From assembly GCA_024403335.1 (NCBI GenBank), contig JAKSSA010000002.1, forward strand, positions 1 to 64,000: a DNA stretch of 64,000 nucleotides, written 5' to 3'. Made by a program: the position numbers and the translations under genes. The DNA is from Lachnospiraceae bacterium (GTDB lineage: Bacteria > Bacillota > Clostridia > Lachnospirales > Lachnospiraceae). The notes below the pieces were generated by a model. The model searched no databases, was not told the origin of the DNA, and saw only the letters and a list, made by a program, of their open reading frames with translations. Below are positions 9,399 through 22,407 of this stretch, one piece after another. Each line of letters opens with the position of its first letter. Positions within the stretch are counted from its first letter, which is position 1.

Positions 9399-9426
9399 AT
9401 TATACACATTTTTCATCAAAAGTCAA
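9399..9426 (-). promoter_or_regulatory. SigA-type promoter of the pot operon
   Basis: On the minus strand TTGACT (9426-9421) and TATAAT (9404-9399) are separated by 16 bases. The predicted start of transcription, near 9391, falls inside the palindromic operator. Confidence 0.78.
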
Positions 9427-9444
9427 CAGAAAAAACTGCAAATT

Positions 9445-10338
9445 TTATTGCTCATTTATTAGCTTTCTAAAGCTGTTTTGCACTCTTTTCTTATCAGTAA
9501 TCCAAAGTGGGGAAATAAGGAGATTTCTCGGCCCGTCACCTGTAATTCTGTGGACAACAGTTTCCTTTGGAAGCATTTTTATAAGCTTTACCACAAGGAG
9601 TAAATATTCCTCCATCGAATACTCTTTTACAATGCTTTTATCCTTTTCATACAATGAAGCTAAAGCCGTTCCTTTCAAGATATTTAAATTATGAATTTTA
9701 ATGCCATCAAGAGCATATGGCAATTTAGTAAGGTACTCTACTGTTTTAATTACATCTTCATCATTTTCGCCAGGCAACCCTGCAATAACATGAACAATTA
9801 CACTTATCCCGGCAGCTTTAAGTTTATTATAAGCTTTTTCAAATACATCAAGATTATATCCCCTGTTTAAAAGCTTTGCCGTCTCGTCATTTATTGTCTG
9901 CAATCCAAGCTCTACCCAGACAGGTTTAATATCATTTAATTCCTTCAAAACCAAAATCCATTCGTCATCGATACAATCAGGCCTTGTTCCTATTGATAAT
10001 GCAACTGTTTCAGGATAATTAATTGCCTCATAAAACATACCTTTAATTCTGTTTATATCACCATAAGTATTTGTATGTGACTGAAAATAAGCAATATAGG
10101 CATTATCCTTGGTTTTAGCTTTTATTTTTTCTTTTGCTGCCTCAATTTGTTCAAGTACAGGAAGAACACTTTTAGCATAAGAATCCTCAGCACAAAAAAT
10201 GCAGCCGCCAAAGCCACATTTTCCATCTCTGTTTGGGCAGGTACACCCGGCATCCAAAGCTAAGCGATAAACCTTTTTCCCAAACTGTTTTTTCATTTCA
10301 TAATCAAGTGAGTGATAAAACATAAACACATCTCGCAT
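9445..10338 (-). CDS. TIGR01212 family radical SAM protein
   Basis: A 297-aa radical SAM protein of the TIGR01212 (YhcC-like) family. The cluster-binding cysteines lie in CTCPNRDGKCGFGGCIFC near residues 33-50, the longer spacing characteristic of this family rather than CxxxCxxC. A second motif is TRPDCID. The start at 10338 overlaps the preceding frame by 35 bases; an ATG at 10323 (MFYHSLDY) is an equal candidate, as neither has a strong ribosome binding site. The substrate is unknown. It is the last gene of the lacZ-containing operon. Confidence 0.85.
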   Translation of the reverse strand: MRDVFMFYHSLDYEMKKQFGKKVYRLALDAGCTCPNRDGKCGFGGCIFCAEDSYAKSVLPVLEQIEAAKEKIKAKTKDNAYIAYFQSHTNTYGDINRIKGMFYEAINYPETVALSIGTRPDCIDDEWILVLKELNDIKPVWVELGLQTINDETAKLLNRGYNLDVFEKAYNKLKAAGISVIVHVIAGLPGENDEDVIKTVEYLTKLPYALDGIKIHNLNILKGTALASLYEKDKSIVKEYSMEEYLLLVVKLIKMLPKETVVHRITGDGPRNLLISPLWITDKKRVQNSFRKLINEQ

Positions 10339-10735
10339 TTTCAGTTACTTTATCTCTTACTTTATAATCATAAAGTTCATAACCATTATGTATCTTTTCT
10401 ACATGAACCATGTGCATAATCTGAATCGGGGTATAACCTTCATACATTTTTTCATCTATATATAAGCTGTATCGTCCTTTTTCAAAAAATTCACGTAATT
10501 CTTTTGAAGCTACCAGCCCGGCCTCACCATATTCAGGCCTGCTTTTAAGATTTTCCCGCAAATATAAATCCTTTAAAAGCTTCTCAGTAAAGCTTTCAAG
10601 TGTAATTTCCTCACATACTGTTTCATCACTTGTTTTAACTGCCTGAGCTTCAACATATTCCATAAAGAATTCTCTTAAGATTTTATAACGGTCATATCTG
10701 TTAAGTTTAAGTCCCTGATAATTCTTTTTTGCATA
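10304..10735 (-). pseudogene. Severed C-terminal part of the DUF4080 radical SAM protein
   Basis: Immediately after the TAG at 10738-10736 the same reading frame stays open for 143 codons (starting Tyr-Ala-Lys-Lys-Asn-Tyr) and ends at 10304. The first internal ATG is at 10663. The region reads like a DUF4080 C-terminal domain (NRYDRYKILREFF). With the upstream 475 residues it would make a protein of about 619 aa, a plausible length for the B12-binding/radical SAM/DUF4080 architecture. No ATG, GTG or TTG lies between the TAG and 10663, and no ribosome binding site is visible there. Either a recent nonsense mutation, a sequence error or readthrough. Confidence 0.75.
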
Positions 10736-12163
10736 CTATAAGCTTAAAGCATGATACAAATCATAGGGTGTCTCAAAAAGTCTTTCAATTATTTCAAGTG
10801 AACATGTAAACTGCCCACTGTTATGGTAAACTTCAAGCATTTCTTCAACGCCTTTTAATTCCATCAAATCATCAAAGCTTATCCATTTGGTTGATAAAAC
10901 CTCATAAGGAGTTTCAAAGCTGTATACTATGCCATACTCTTCAACTCTTTTTTCCATAGGAGAGCCTTTAAGTATTTTTAAGAAGCCTAATTGTAAGTCA
11001 TCAGGCTTCATTGAATAAACATCATTAAAAGACTTTCTGAAAGAAGTAATGTCTTCATAAGGCAATCCGGCTATTAAGTCAAGATGCAGATGCATGTTTT
11101 TGCCTTCTCTTAACCTCTTAACAATCTTTCTTAACTTATCAATATCAGACTTCCTGTTTATCGCTTCCAAGGTCTTTAAATTAGTAGTCTGAACTCCGAT
11201 TTCAAGCTGAATTTGTCCTGGCCTTAAGGAATTCATAATCTCAATTTCATCCTCTGAAATAAGCTCTGCTGCCATTTCAAAATGAAAATTAGTTATTCCA
11301 TTATCATTTGCCTTGATAAATTCAAGAATTTGCATGGTATGTGCTTTATTACAGTTAAAGGTACGGTCAACAAACTTAACCTGAGGAACTTTTGCATCAA
11401 GGAATATCTTTAATTCCTTTTTTACAAGTTCAATATTTCTAAGTCTCACCCTTCTGTCAACAGATGACAGACAGTATTCACACTTAAAAGGGCATCCTCT
11501 GCTTGTTTCATAATAAATAATTCTGTTCTTAAAATTATCAAGATTATCGTAAGGAAATGGCACATCATCAAAGTCCATATCTTCGTCCCCATACAAAATT
11601 CTTGGGAGGCTTTCCACTTTGTCAGTAGAAAAGTTATTCTTTGCATTTGCATCAATATTGACATTTGCATTAATATCAGTATTTACATTAACATCGGCAT
11701 TTGTTTGAATATTAGCCAAAACATTTAAAGCACCATCTTCTTTATTAACAAGATAATGCTTTGCCACGCGATAAAAGCTTTTTTCACCCTCACCTGACAT
11801 TATTCCTCTCAGGAAAGGGAATTTTTCAAGATATTCATTCGCATCAAAACTGACTTCAGGACCACCTAACCAGATATCCACTTCAGGCAATATTTTATGT
11901 AAATCTCCAATCAATGCCTTAACATAAGCTATGTTCCAAAGGTAACAGGAAAATGCTATCATCTGCGGCTTTTTAAGATATATTTCTCTTAATACTTCTT
12001 CTCTTATCCTGTTGATGTTAAATTCTGCAATTTCTATTCCTGCCTCCATTAAGCTGGCATCACCATATTCTTCCTTTGCTTTTGTAATACAATAAGACCT
12101 GAGGTAATAAACTGCAGGATTGGAATGAACATATTTAGCATTAACTGCGACAAGTAAAATCAT
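10736..12163 (-). CDS. B12-binding domain radical SAM protein (DUF4080 type), cut by an in-frame TAG
   Basis: 475 residues before the stop. Residues 1-130 resemble a cobalamin-binding domain (FSCYLWNIAYVKALIGDL, GGPEVSFD). The radical SAM core begins at about residue 220 with TSRGCPFKCEYCLSS, giving the CxxxCxxC that binds the [4Fe-4S] cluster. A low-complexity Asn/Asp-rich insert lies near residues 150-180. The protein ends at a TAG after DLYHALSL, but the same frame continues coding. The intact family member probably performs a radical methylation or modification of unknown substrate. Whether the truncated form works is doubtful. Confidence 0.8.
   Translation of the reverse strand: MILLVAVNAKYVHSNPAVYYLRSYCITKAKEEYGDASLMEAGIEIAEFNINRIREEVLREIYLKKPQMIAFSCYLWNIAYVKALIGDLHKILPEVDIWLGGPEVSFDANEYLEKFPFLRGIMSGEGEKSFYRVAKHYLVNKEDGALNVLANIQTNADVNVNTDINANVNIDANAKNNFSTDKVESLPRILYGDEDMDFDDVPFPYDNLDNFKNRIIYYETSRGCPFKCEYCLSSVDRRVRLRNIELVKKELKIFLDAKVPQVKFVDRTFNCNKAHTMQILEFIKANDNGITNFHFEMAAELISEDEIEIMNSLRPGQIQLEIGVQTTNLKTLEAINRKSDIDKLRKIVKRLREGKNMHLHLDLIAGLPYEDITSFRKSFNDVYSMKPDDLQLGFLKILKGSPMEKRVEEYGIVYSFETPYEVLSTKWISFDDLMELKGVEEMLEVYHNSGQFTCSLEIIERLFETPYDLYHALSL
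11646..11717. repeat. Four 18-bp tandem repeats inside the DUF4080 radical SAM gene
   Basis: Units begin at 11646, 11664, 11682 and 11700, each starting TTTGCAT, TTTACAT or TTTGTTT and keeping an exact 18-base period. They encode a six-residue repeat rich in Asn, Asp, Ala and Val between the B12-binding and radical SAM domains, so copy number could change without shifting the frame. Confidence 0.75.
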
Positions 12164-12166
12164 TTT

Positions 12167-16535
<4,369 letters not shown>

Positions 16536-16543
16536 AACTCCTC

Positions 16544-18349
16544 CTAAGCTTTCACATCAAATTCAGAAAGCTTTATACTCTGTTTAGTTCCCAAAGACAA
16601 AAATTCTTTTATATCACTGTCCTTTTCCTTCAAAGTCGTAACCTCTGTAACAACTTTATAGCCCATTTCAGTAAGCTCATCCTTGAGTTCGGAAATACCT
16701 TGTTTTATATGCTGCCTTCCATTTTCACTGTCAGACATAAAAGTCACATCAAGTAATTTTGCTGAAGTAATTTTTACCATTATTCCTAAAGTTTTTAATT
16801 TAGGAAGCTCTAAATCGATATAGATACTTGCATTATTTTTATCTACCTGCCTTGTTCCCTTGCGGGTATAAACATAAAGCTCTCCTTTTGCTTCCCCGTC
16901 TGTAAGCTTCAAAGGAAGTTCAACATAATTTATAAACTTATTTAAGGCTGATACAATATTTAAATTACTCGAAACTTTATTAGTATTTTTAGAAAGTTCA
17001 CCCGTTCTATTTTCCTTAAAGCTTCTGATTGCTTTTAAAACACTCTCTGTTCGTTCTTTTATTTCTTTAAAGTAATTCTCTGTCTTTTCTTTTGATGATA
17101 TATTCTCAGGTTTTAAAAGCAATTTATTCTTAAGAAGATATTTTAATCTTTCTTTTCCATTTCCGACTCTTAAACTTCTTGTTTTGCTATTTTCAATTTC
17201 ACTTTGTTTATATTCACTGTTTTCTACTTTATTATTTTCTGCTTTGCCACTTTCAGCTTTATTATTTTCTTCTTCGTCTTCAATTACCTTAACCTGTTTA
17301 CTATCTGCACTAACATCTTTTAAAGCATCTGTTTCTTTACTCGTCTCTATATTAGCTTCAAAATCTACGCCTATATTTTTCTCTGCTTCTGTATTTTCCT
17401 TTATAGCATCTTCTGCCTTACTTTTTGCTTCAACATTTAAAGCTGCATTATTTATTCCTGAATGTTCTTCAATGTTTCCTTTTCCTAAAGCTTCAGCTTC
17501 AAAGCTCTCATTTAATAATTCTTTTTCTTCTGGTGTAAACGTTATTCCGGCCTTATCTAAGAAATCAACAACCTCTTTTACAATTGTTTTTCCATTAACT
17601 TCATTTGCGGCTATATTTGCACCCCAATTCTCACCTTCGAAAATTTTGTTATAAGATTGTTCATAAGTCTGGTCGTAATCTCGGTCATAATTTTGATCAC
17701 AATTTTGATCATATGCTTTTTCATTAGTTTGGTCATATGTTTGGCCATTAACATGATCATAGGCCTTATCATATTTTTCGAATACTGTATCAGCTATTTC
17801 ATCGATAACACCGTCTATAAGTTCAAGAAGCTGTCCCTGTGTATTCATAACAGAATCAAAGCCTTCGATATTAACTTGATTTACTTCAAGCCCAAGTCTT
17901 TCAAGATTAACTATTGCTGCGATGTTTTCCTTTCCAAAGCTTCTTGTAAGCATAAGATCATTTAACAATGCTTCTTTATTAATACTCATCCCGGCATTAA
18001 ATCGTAAAACAGCAATCTGTCTCGCAGCCTGATTATTTTCAAGCTTGGCACCTGTTAATGCCTGCTTAACAAATTCAGGCAGCTCTTTTAAAGCATTTTC
18101 TGCTTCATAACGGTTTTTAAGCAAATTATTAATACCCTGTCGAATATCACTTTCCTCTGTTATTCCTAAATCATCTGCTTCATTTCCAAGCTCTAAAACA
18201 TCCTCACCCTGCAAAAAAGCCTTTGATTTCTCTTTAGAGTCAGCATTAGAAAAAGTCCTCTCACTACTCTTCCCATTTTTACTGGCCGAAGCAGTCAGAG
18301 GACCGGTCTCTAAATTCATGTTATAAGCATCCAAAAGACCGCCTAACAT
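16544..18349 (-). CDS. Uncharacterised protein with a FliK-like C-terminal domain
   Basis: A 601-aa protein with three visible parts. Residues 1-190 are helical. A long low-complexity centre (about 195-420) is rich in Glu, Lys, Asn and Ala, including a Tyr/Asp-rich stretch around residues 195-235 (repeats of YDQ-like triplets). The C-terminal 100 residues (LELPKLKTLGIMVKI, then LKDELTEMGYKV) resemble the hook-length control FliK C-terminal pattern of L-x-L-P-x-L-x-x-L-x-V. Flagellar hook-length control is possible but no flagellar gene is near. The start follows AAGGAG. The function call is weak. Confidence 0.55.
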   Translation of the reverse strand: MLGGLLDAYNMNLETGPLTASASKNGKSSERTFSNADSKEKSKAFLQGEDVLELGNEADDLGITEESDIRQGINNLLKNRYEAENALKELPEFVKQALTGAKLENNQAARQIAVLRFNAGMSINKEALLNDLMLTRSFGKENIAAIVNLERLGLEVNQVNIEGFDSVMNTQGQLLELIDGVIDEIADTVFEKYDKAYDHVNGQTYDQTNEKAYDQNCDQNYDRDYDQTYEQSYNKIFEGENWGANIAANEVNGKTIVKEVVDFLDKAGITFTPEEKELLNESFEAEALGKGNIEEHSGINNAALNVEAKSKAEDAIKENTEAEKNIGVDFEANIETSKETDALKDVSADSKQVKVIEDEEENNKAESGKAENNKVENSEYKQSEIENSKTRSLRVGNGKERLKYLLKNKLLLKPENISSKEKTENYFKEIKERTESVLKAIRSFKENRTGELSKNTNKVSSNLNIVSALNKFINYVELPLKLTDGEAKGELYVYTRKGTRQVDKNNASIYIDLELPKLKTLGIMVKITSAKLLDVTFMSDSENGRQHIKQGISELKDELTEMGYKVVTEVTTLKEKDSDIKEFLSLGTKQSIKLSEFDVKA

Positions 18350-18357
18350 TTTGCTCC

Positions 18358-18837
18358 TTATACATGCAGAACTATTTCTTTTCCTGAAGGAATATATTGA
18401 CGAAGCTTTACGCCTGCTGCCTCAAGCATTTTCCTTGAAGCAATTGAAAATGGCATCTTCGCATACTTGTCAGACATATAAATAACTTCTTTCACACCTG
18501 TCTGGATAATTGCTTTAGCACATTCATTACAAGGGAATAAAGTAACATAAAGCTTGGCATTTTTTAATGAGCCACCTGTGTAATTAAGAATTGCATTGAA
18601 TTCAGCATGGCAAACATACATATACTTAGTCTCAAGGTCATCGCCTTCTCTTTCCCAAGGGAAATCGTCATCTGCACATCCGTTAGGCATACCATTATAT
18701 CCAACAGAAAGAATTCTGTTATCTTCGTTCACTATACAAGCGCCAACTACTGTATTCGGGTCTTTACTTCTTTCAGCAGACAATTCTGCAATCCCCATAA
18801 AATACTCATCCCAATTGATGTATTTTTCTCTCTTCAT
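18358..18837 (-). CDS. Deoxycytidylate (dCMP) deaminase, ComEB type
   Basis: A 159-aa zinc deaminase converting dCMP to dUMP for thymidylate synthesis. The catalytic motif CHAEFNAIL (zinc ligand His and catalytic Glu) and the second zinc motif PCNECAKAI are both intact. The N-terminal segment RSKDPNTVVGACIV is typical of ComEB/dCMP deaminase. The start follows AAAGGGGG. It is the first gene of a tightly packed set running to the TIGR01212 gene, with 8-base gaps; the link with the downstream genes is not obvious functionally. Confidence 0.88.
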   Translation of the reverse strand: MKREKYINWDEYFMGIAELSAERSKDPNTVVGACIVNEDNRILSVGYNGMPNGCADDDFPWEREGDDLETKYMYVCHAEFNAILNYTGGSLKNAKLYVTLFPCNECAKAIIQTGVKEVIYMSDKYAKMPFSIASRKMLEAAGVKLRQYIPSGKEIVLHV

Positions 18838-18933
18838 GTGTCCCCCTTTATGTTACCTCAATGTTTCCTTTATGATACCTTTAAACTACCTGCTTCAATG
18901 TTAAATAATGCAAAATCTTAAAGCAGTTTTATA

Positions 18934-20049
18934 TCAGTAAACTACAACTGCCTGTGAATACTGTTCCTGATATCTTTTATAAAACAAATCAATGTTCCAT
19001 TCAACTATACCCTGACTTGGATCTGCCACAAGCAAAGTGTCATTTGAAAGATTATATCCAATAATTACAACAGCACATTCTTTTCCCTTCCAGGTAACTT
19101 CTTCATTATCTATAGTCCAGGTCTTTCCTTTTGTAGACTGACGAAGATTTTCAGTACACCAGGCAATTACCGGTACACCTTTATCTATATAAGACAACAA
19201 ATCAAGCATTTCAGAACCCGATATATCCTGAACCTTTATATTGGAAACAAACTGTTCATCAAGGTACTTCTTACCGGCCTCTACAATAGCACCGGCATAA
19301 CATCCAAAGCTTCCATTCTTTGTCGGATCACCTATAAAAGCTTTAAAAGGACTCACATTTCCTTCTGAACCCATTGGCAGATAATCTGCTGCAAGTTTTT
19401 TCTTATCAATGGGATAACCCATGTAATTTAAAACAATTGCCAGACAGGTAACCTCTCCTCCTGTAGGAAGCTGAGGTGTCTGAAGTATATTTGAAACATT
19501 GAGAAGCTTTGCATTTAAATCCTTTTCCATGATATTTCGCATATACTCAATTGTATCAATATGCTCTGTCGCAACCTGTTTAGGCTCCTTTTCTGTCAGA
19601 TATGAGCTTCTGATAAAAGCATATTTGTGATTATAAGCAACTAATGTCCAGCCTGTATCCATTTCACCAAGACAGTGAAGCTTGTCATCAGCCTTTACAC
19701 TTCCCAAAATCAAAGACTGTGTCGTAGCTTTTTCTCTGACATTTACAATATCTACAACATATACATATTTATCGCAGGTAGTAAGCTCACCATTGACTAT
19801 CTCAGGTGTCGGAGTTGCTGTAACCTTTCCAAACTTATCGTAGGATAACGAACCATCAGGCATCAAAGTCGGTGTAAGAAATGTAACAGGTCCTGCATTT
19901 TCGTCAACTTCACCTGACTCTCCTGTAACATCTTCAAATACCTTATCCAAAACTTCGCCTGCTGTACAGGCACAAAAAACAAAAGATAGAGAAAGGAATA
20001 ATGCAACTGTTAAATTTTTAATTTTGTCTTTGTTCAATTCTATTTCCAC
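18934..20049 (-). CDS. SH3b plus C39-like domain lipoprotein, catalytic residues missing
   Basis: A 371-aa envelope protein. A hydrophobic leader (VALFLSLSFVFCAC) suggests a lipoprotein or signal anchor. An SH3b domain covers about residues 95-152 (VNVREKATTQSLILGSV). Residues 185-371 match the C39-like peptidase family 2 fold (PTGGEVTCLAIVLNYMG, GVPVIAW, AVVIIGYN, VADPSQG). The usual catalytic Cys position is Gly198 and the usual His position is Cys325; only the Asp (343) remains. It starts at a GTG overlapping the upstream gene by 10 bases; a TTG at 20037 is an alternative. Probably a binding, not cleaving, wall protein. Confidence 0.75.
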   Translation of the reverse strand: MEIELNKDKIKNLTVALFLSLSFVFCACTAGEVLDKVFEDVTGESGEVDENAGPVTFLTPTLMPDGSLSYDKFGKVTATPTPEIVNGELTTCDKYVYVVDIVNVREKATTQSLILGSVKADDKLHCLGEMDTGWTLVAYNHKYAFIRSSYLTEKEPKQVATEHIDTIEYMRNIMEKDLNAKLLNVSNILQTPQLPTGGEVTCLAIVLNYMGYPIDKKKLAADYLPMGSEGNVSPFKAFIGDPTKNGSFGCYAGAIVEAGKKYLDEQFVSNIKVQDISGSEMLDLLSYIDKGVPVIAWCTENLRQSTKGKTWTIDNEEVTWKGKECAVVIIGYNLSNDTLLVADPSQGIVEWNIDLFYKRYQEQYSQAVVVY

Positions 20050-22397
20050 TCTCCATCTGTAAAGAATTTTCGTTTATCAGTATTATATGGTTCATAAATC
20101 ACATATGGCAAAATCTTTGAAAATACATCATCACCACGCGTAAATTTCGTATAATCCGATTCTGATTCAAACTCTATAATATTATAAGTTATACGATAAA
20201 GATTTGATATCTCCTGTGCCATCGCATTTACCTCTTCAGCACTTGGCATTATACCTTTTCTTGGTATAATCAGCTTTTCACCATCTTCTACATAATACAT
20301 ATAGTCTTCTGTAATAAAGGATGCTGATACAAAAGAGTTATTTGCTTTAACATTATTCTTGAAAATAACAAGTTCTTTGGCATCTGAAAAAACATCATTT
20401 CCAGGATATACCCTTGAATCATAGGTTATGCCCAAAAGATTCAAAACCGTAGGCATAATATCTATTGATGAGCAGGTCTTTGAAACAACTACCGGTTCTT
20501 TCATGCTGCCTGACCAGATAATAAGATGATTTTTAAACATCTCAAATTTAGAATCAATTTCACGACCGGCAAGCTCGCTCATATAATATGTTCCGTTTCC
20601 ACCGGTTATACTCTTGTCAGTTTCTGCCTGTTCCTTAAGTCCATAAGGATAATGGTCTGAATTAAGAACTATTAAAGTCTTATCAAGAATACCAGCCTCT
20701 TCAAGTCTTTCCACAAGATATTTCATGGCAAGCTCAAGCTCATAGTTGCAGGCTAAATAAGCCTTTGAAGTATCTGACAATGGCAAATCCTTTACCATGT
20801 CCCAATGCTTCTTTACCATCTTGTTACCGCTACAGCTGTAAGGCAAATGGCCTGACATGGTCATGTAATAGGTATGGAAGGGCTTTCCTGTCTTTAAATA
20901 TTCATCAATATATTCATCAACCGAATATTGCATAAGCTCAAGGTCAGACTGATATGCCCAGCGCTTTGCATCGGGATTTGCCTTATCATAAACAGAATCT
21001 TCTTTGAAGGTATCTGTATCAACTCCGTAAATAACCTTACCATAGCGCGCTCTGAAAATATCATAGCCAAGATTAGGATGTGTAAAATTACGTTTATAGT
21101 AATCATAATCATTGTTATGATATGCATATGTGCTGTAGCCCGAATTCTTGAGCATATTTCCTAAAGCAAACGGCATGGCATTATCGCCTGTATGACGCAT
21201 ACTGTGTTGGCCTGATGGTATCAGACCTGATATTCCTGCAAACTCACCATCTGAAGTTGAAGTAAGCCAAATAGGGTTATAATAATCTTCAAAATAAAAG
21301 CCATCATGTATCATTGAGTAAAGAGTAGGGGTTAAGTCCTCTCTTACTGCAAACGGTGACCAGCCTTCAGCTGTAATGAAAATAAGGTTATAACCATTAA
21401 ACATACCTGTATAATCATTTCGATTAGTAGGTTCTCTGTAAGCAAAATACTGTAAAATATTCTTAAATACCTTATTATCTTCATTTTCTGCAAGCCACTC
21501 AAAGTCGATGTCCATTACATTTGGACTATAATCTTTAGTAGGCGTGGGTGTAGGTGTTGAGGTTGAAGTAGGTGTAGGGGTTGCAGTTACTACTACACCA
21601 TTTTCATCAACTATCTGCTGCCTTGGCATTTCAGTTGGTGAAGGGGTAGGTGTTGAAGTTATTGTAGGAGTAGGGGTAGGCGTTTTTGTATTTTTCGGCT
21701 TAGGTATGTTAATTTCTACAATAAGCTCATCCTCATTTTTATTATTAAAGAAGCTTTGTTTCAAATCACACTTAAGTCCCACCATCATACCGCAATTCTT
21801 AAAGGCACTTTCAACAGAACTATATTCATGATAATCCTTGAAAACAGACATTTCTTCACTTCCGCCTGTAATCATTACAAGATTAAAAATGAACATAAAG
21901 ACTATTCCCAAAGACAAATTAACAAAGCTGCTGCCTGCCTTTTTACGACTAAAATCCGTATAAAAAACAGACAAAACAATCATTAGAATCAAAGGAAAAG
22001 CAAGCAGTAAAATTGAAATGAAATTTTTGCCTACTGCTCTGATGGCTACATCAAAAAATTCAAGTACCTTTACGCCAACGCCCTCTGCAAGACTGTAGGT
22101 GAAAAATCCAAGAAAGATTTTATAATAAACATATTGTGAAATAATATATAAACTTACTATACCTGCAAAAACAAAGGTAAGAATTTTGTTAGTCAGATTA
22201 TTAAAGCTGCTACAAATTGCATAAAGAATATATCCTAACGTCAAAGATGCGCAAAGCTTAAGTAAAAGCTGCATTAAATTGAAATCATCAAAAACAAGAA
22301 GATGAAATACAATCTCCAAATAAACACATAAAAATACTATATGATTTTTTGTCAGAGTTTTTAACCAAAGTCCCCTGAAGCCACCAGGATAACCCAT
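20040..22397 (-). CDS. LTA synthase family sulfatase/phosphoglycerol transferase
   Basis: A 785-aa membrane enzyme of the alkaline-phosphatase superfamily, like lipoteichoic acid synthase. About five membrane segments lie in residues 15-185. A Thr/Pro-rich linker of TPTPTP repeats covers about residues 235-300. The catalytic sulfatase domain follows, with FITAEGWSPFA near the metal site, TSTSDGEFAGISG holding the candidate nucleophile Thr, and LNSDHYPYG for metal binding. It would polymerise or transfer glycerol phosphate on the outer face of the membrane. It lies 10 bases after the S66 peptidase gene in a wall operon. Confidence 0.85.
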   Translation of the reverse strand: MGYPGGFRGLWLKTLTKNHIVFLCVYLEIVFHLLVFDDFNLMQLLLKLCASLTLGYILYAICSSFNNLTNKILTFVFAGIVSLYIISQYVYYKIFLGFFTYSLAEGVGVKVLEFFDVAIRAVGKNFISILLLAFPLILMIVLSVFYTDFSRKKAGSSFVNLSLGIVFMFIFNLVMITGGSEEMSVFKDYHEYSSVESAFKNCGMMVGLKCDLKQSFFNNKNEDELIVEINIPKPKNTKTPTPTPTITSTPTPSPTEMPRQQIVDENGVVVTATPTPTSTSTPTPTPTKDYSPNVMDIDFEWLAENEDNKVFKNILQYFAYREPTNRNDYTGMFNGYNLIFITAEGWSPFAVREDLTPTLYSMIHDGFYFEDYYNPIWLTSTSDGEFAGISGLIPSGQHSMRHTGDNAMPFALGNMLKNSGYSTYAYHNNDYDYYKRNFTHPNLGYDIFRARYGKVIYGVDTDTFKEDSVYDKANPDAKRWAYQSDLELMQYSVDEYIDEYLKTGKPFHTYYMTMSGHLPYSCSGNKMVKKHWDMVKDLPLSDTSKAYLACNYELELAMKYLVERLEEAGILDKTLIVLNSDHYPYGLKEQAETDKSITGGNGTYYMSELAGREIDSKFEMFKNHLIIWSGSMKEPVVVSKTCSSIDIMPTVLNLLGITYDSRVYPGNDVFSDAKELVIFKNNVKANNSFVSASFITEDYMYYVEDGEKLIIPRKGIMPSAEEVNAMAQEISNLYRITYNIIEFESESDYTKFTRGDDVFSKILPYVIYEPYNTDKRKFFTDGEWK

Positions 22398-22407
22398 ATA
22401 ATCACCT

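Noticed and set aside
17184..17654. 156-codon plus-strand frame opposite the 601-aa protein
   Set aside because: Ser/Leu-rich shadow of a Glu/Lys-rich low-complexity region; no ribosome binding site and no protein-like pattern.
21544..21831. Val/Gly-repeat frame on the plus strand
   Set aside because: Antisense reading of the Thr/Pro repeats in the LTA-synthase-like gene.
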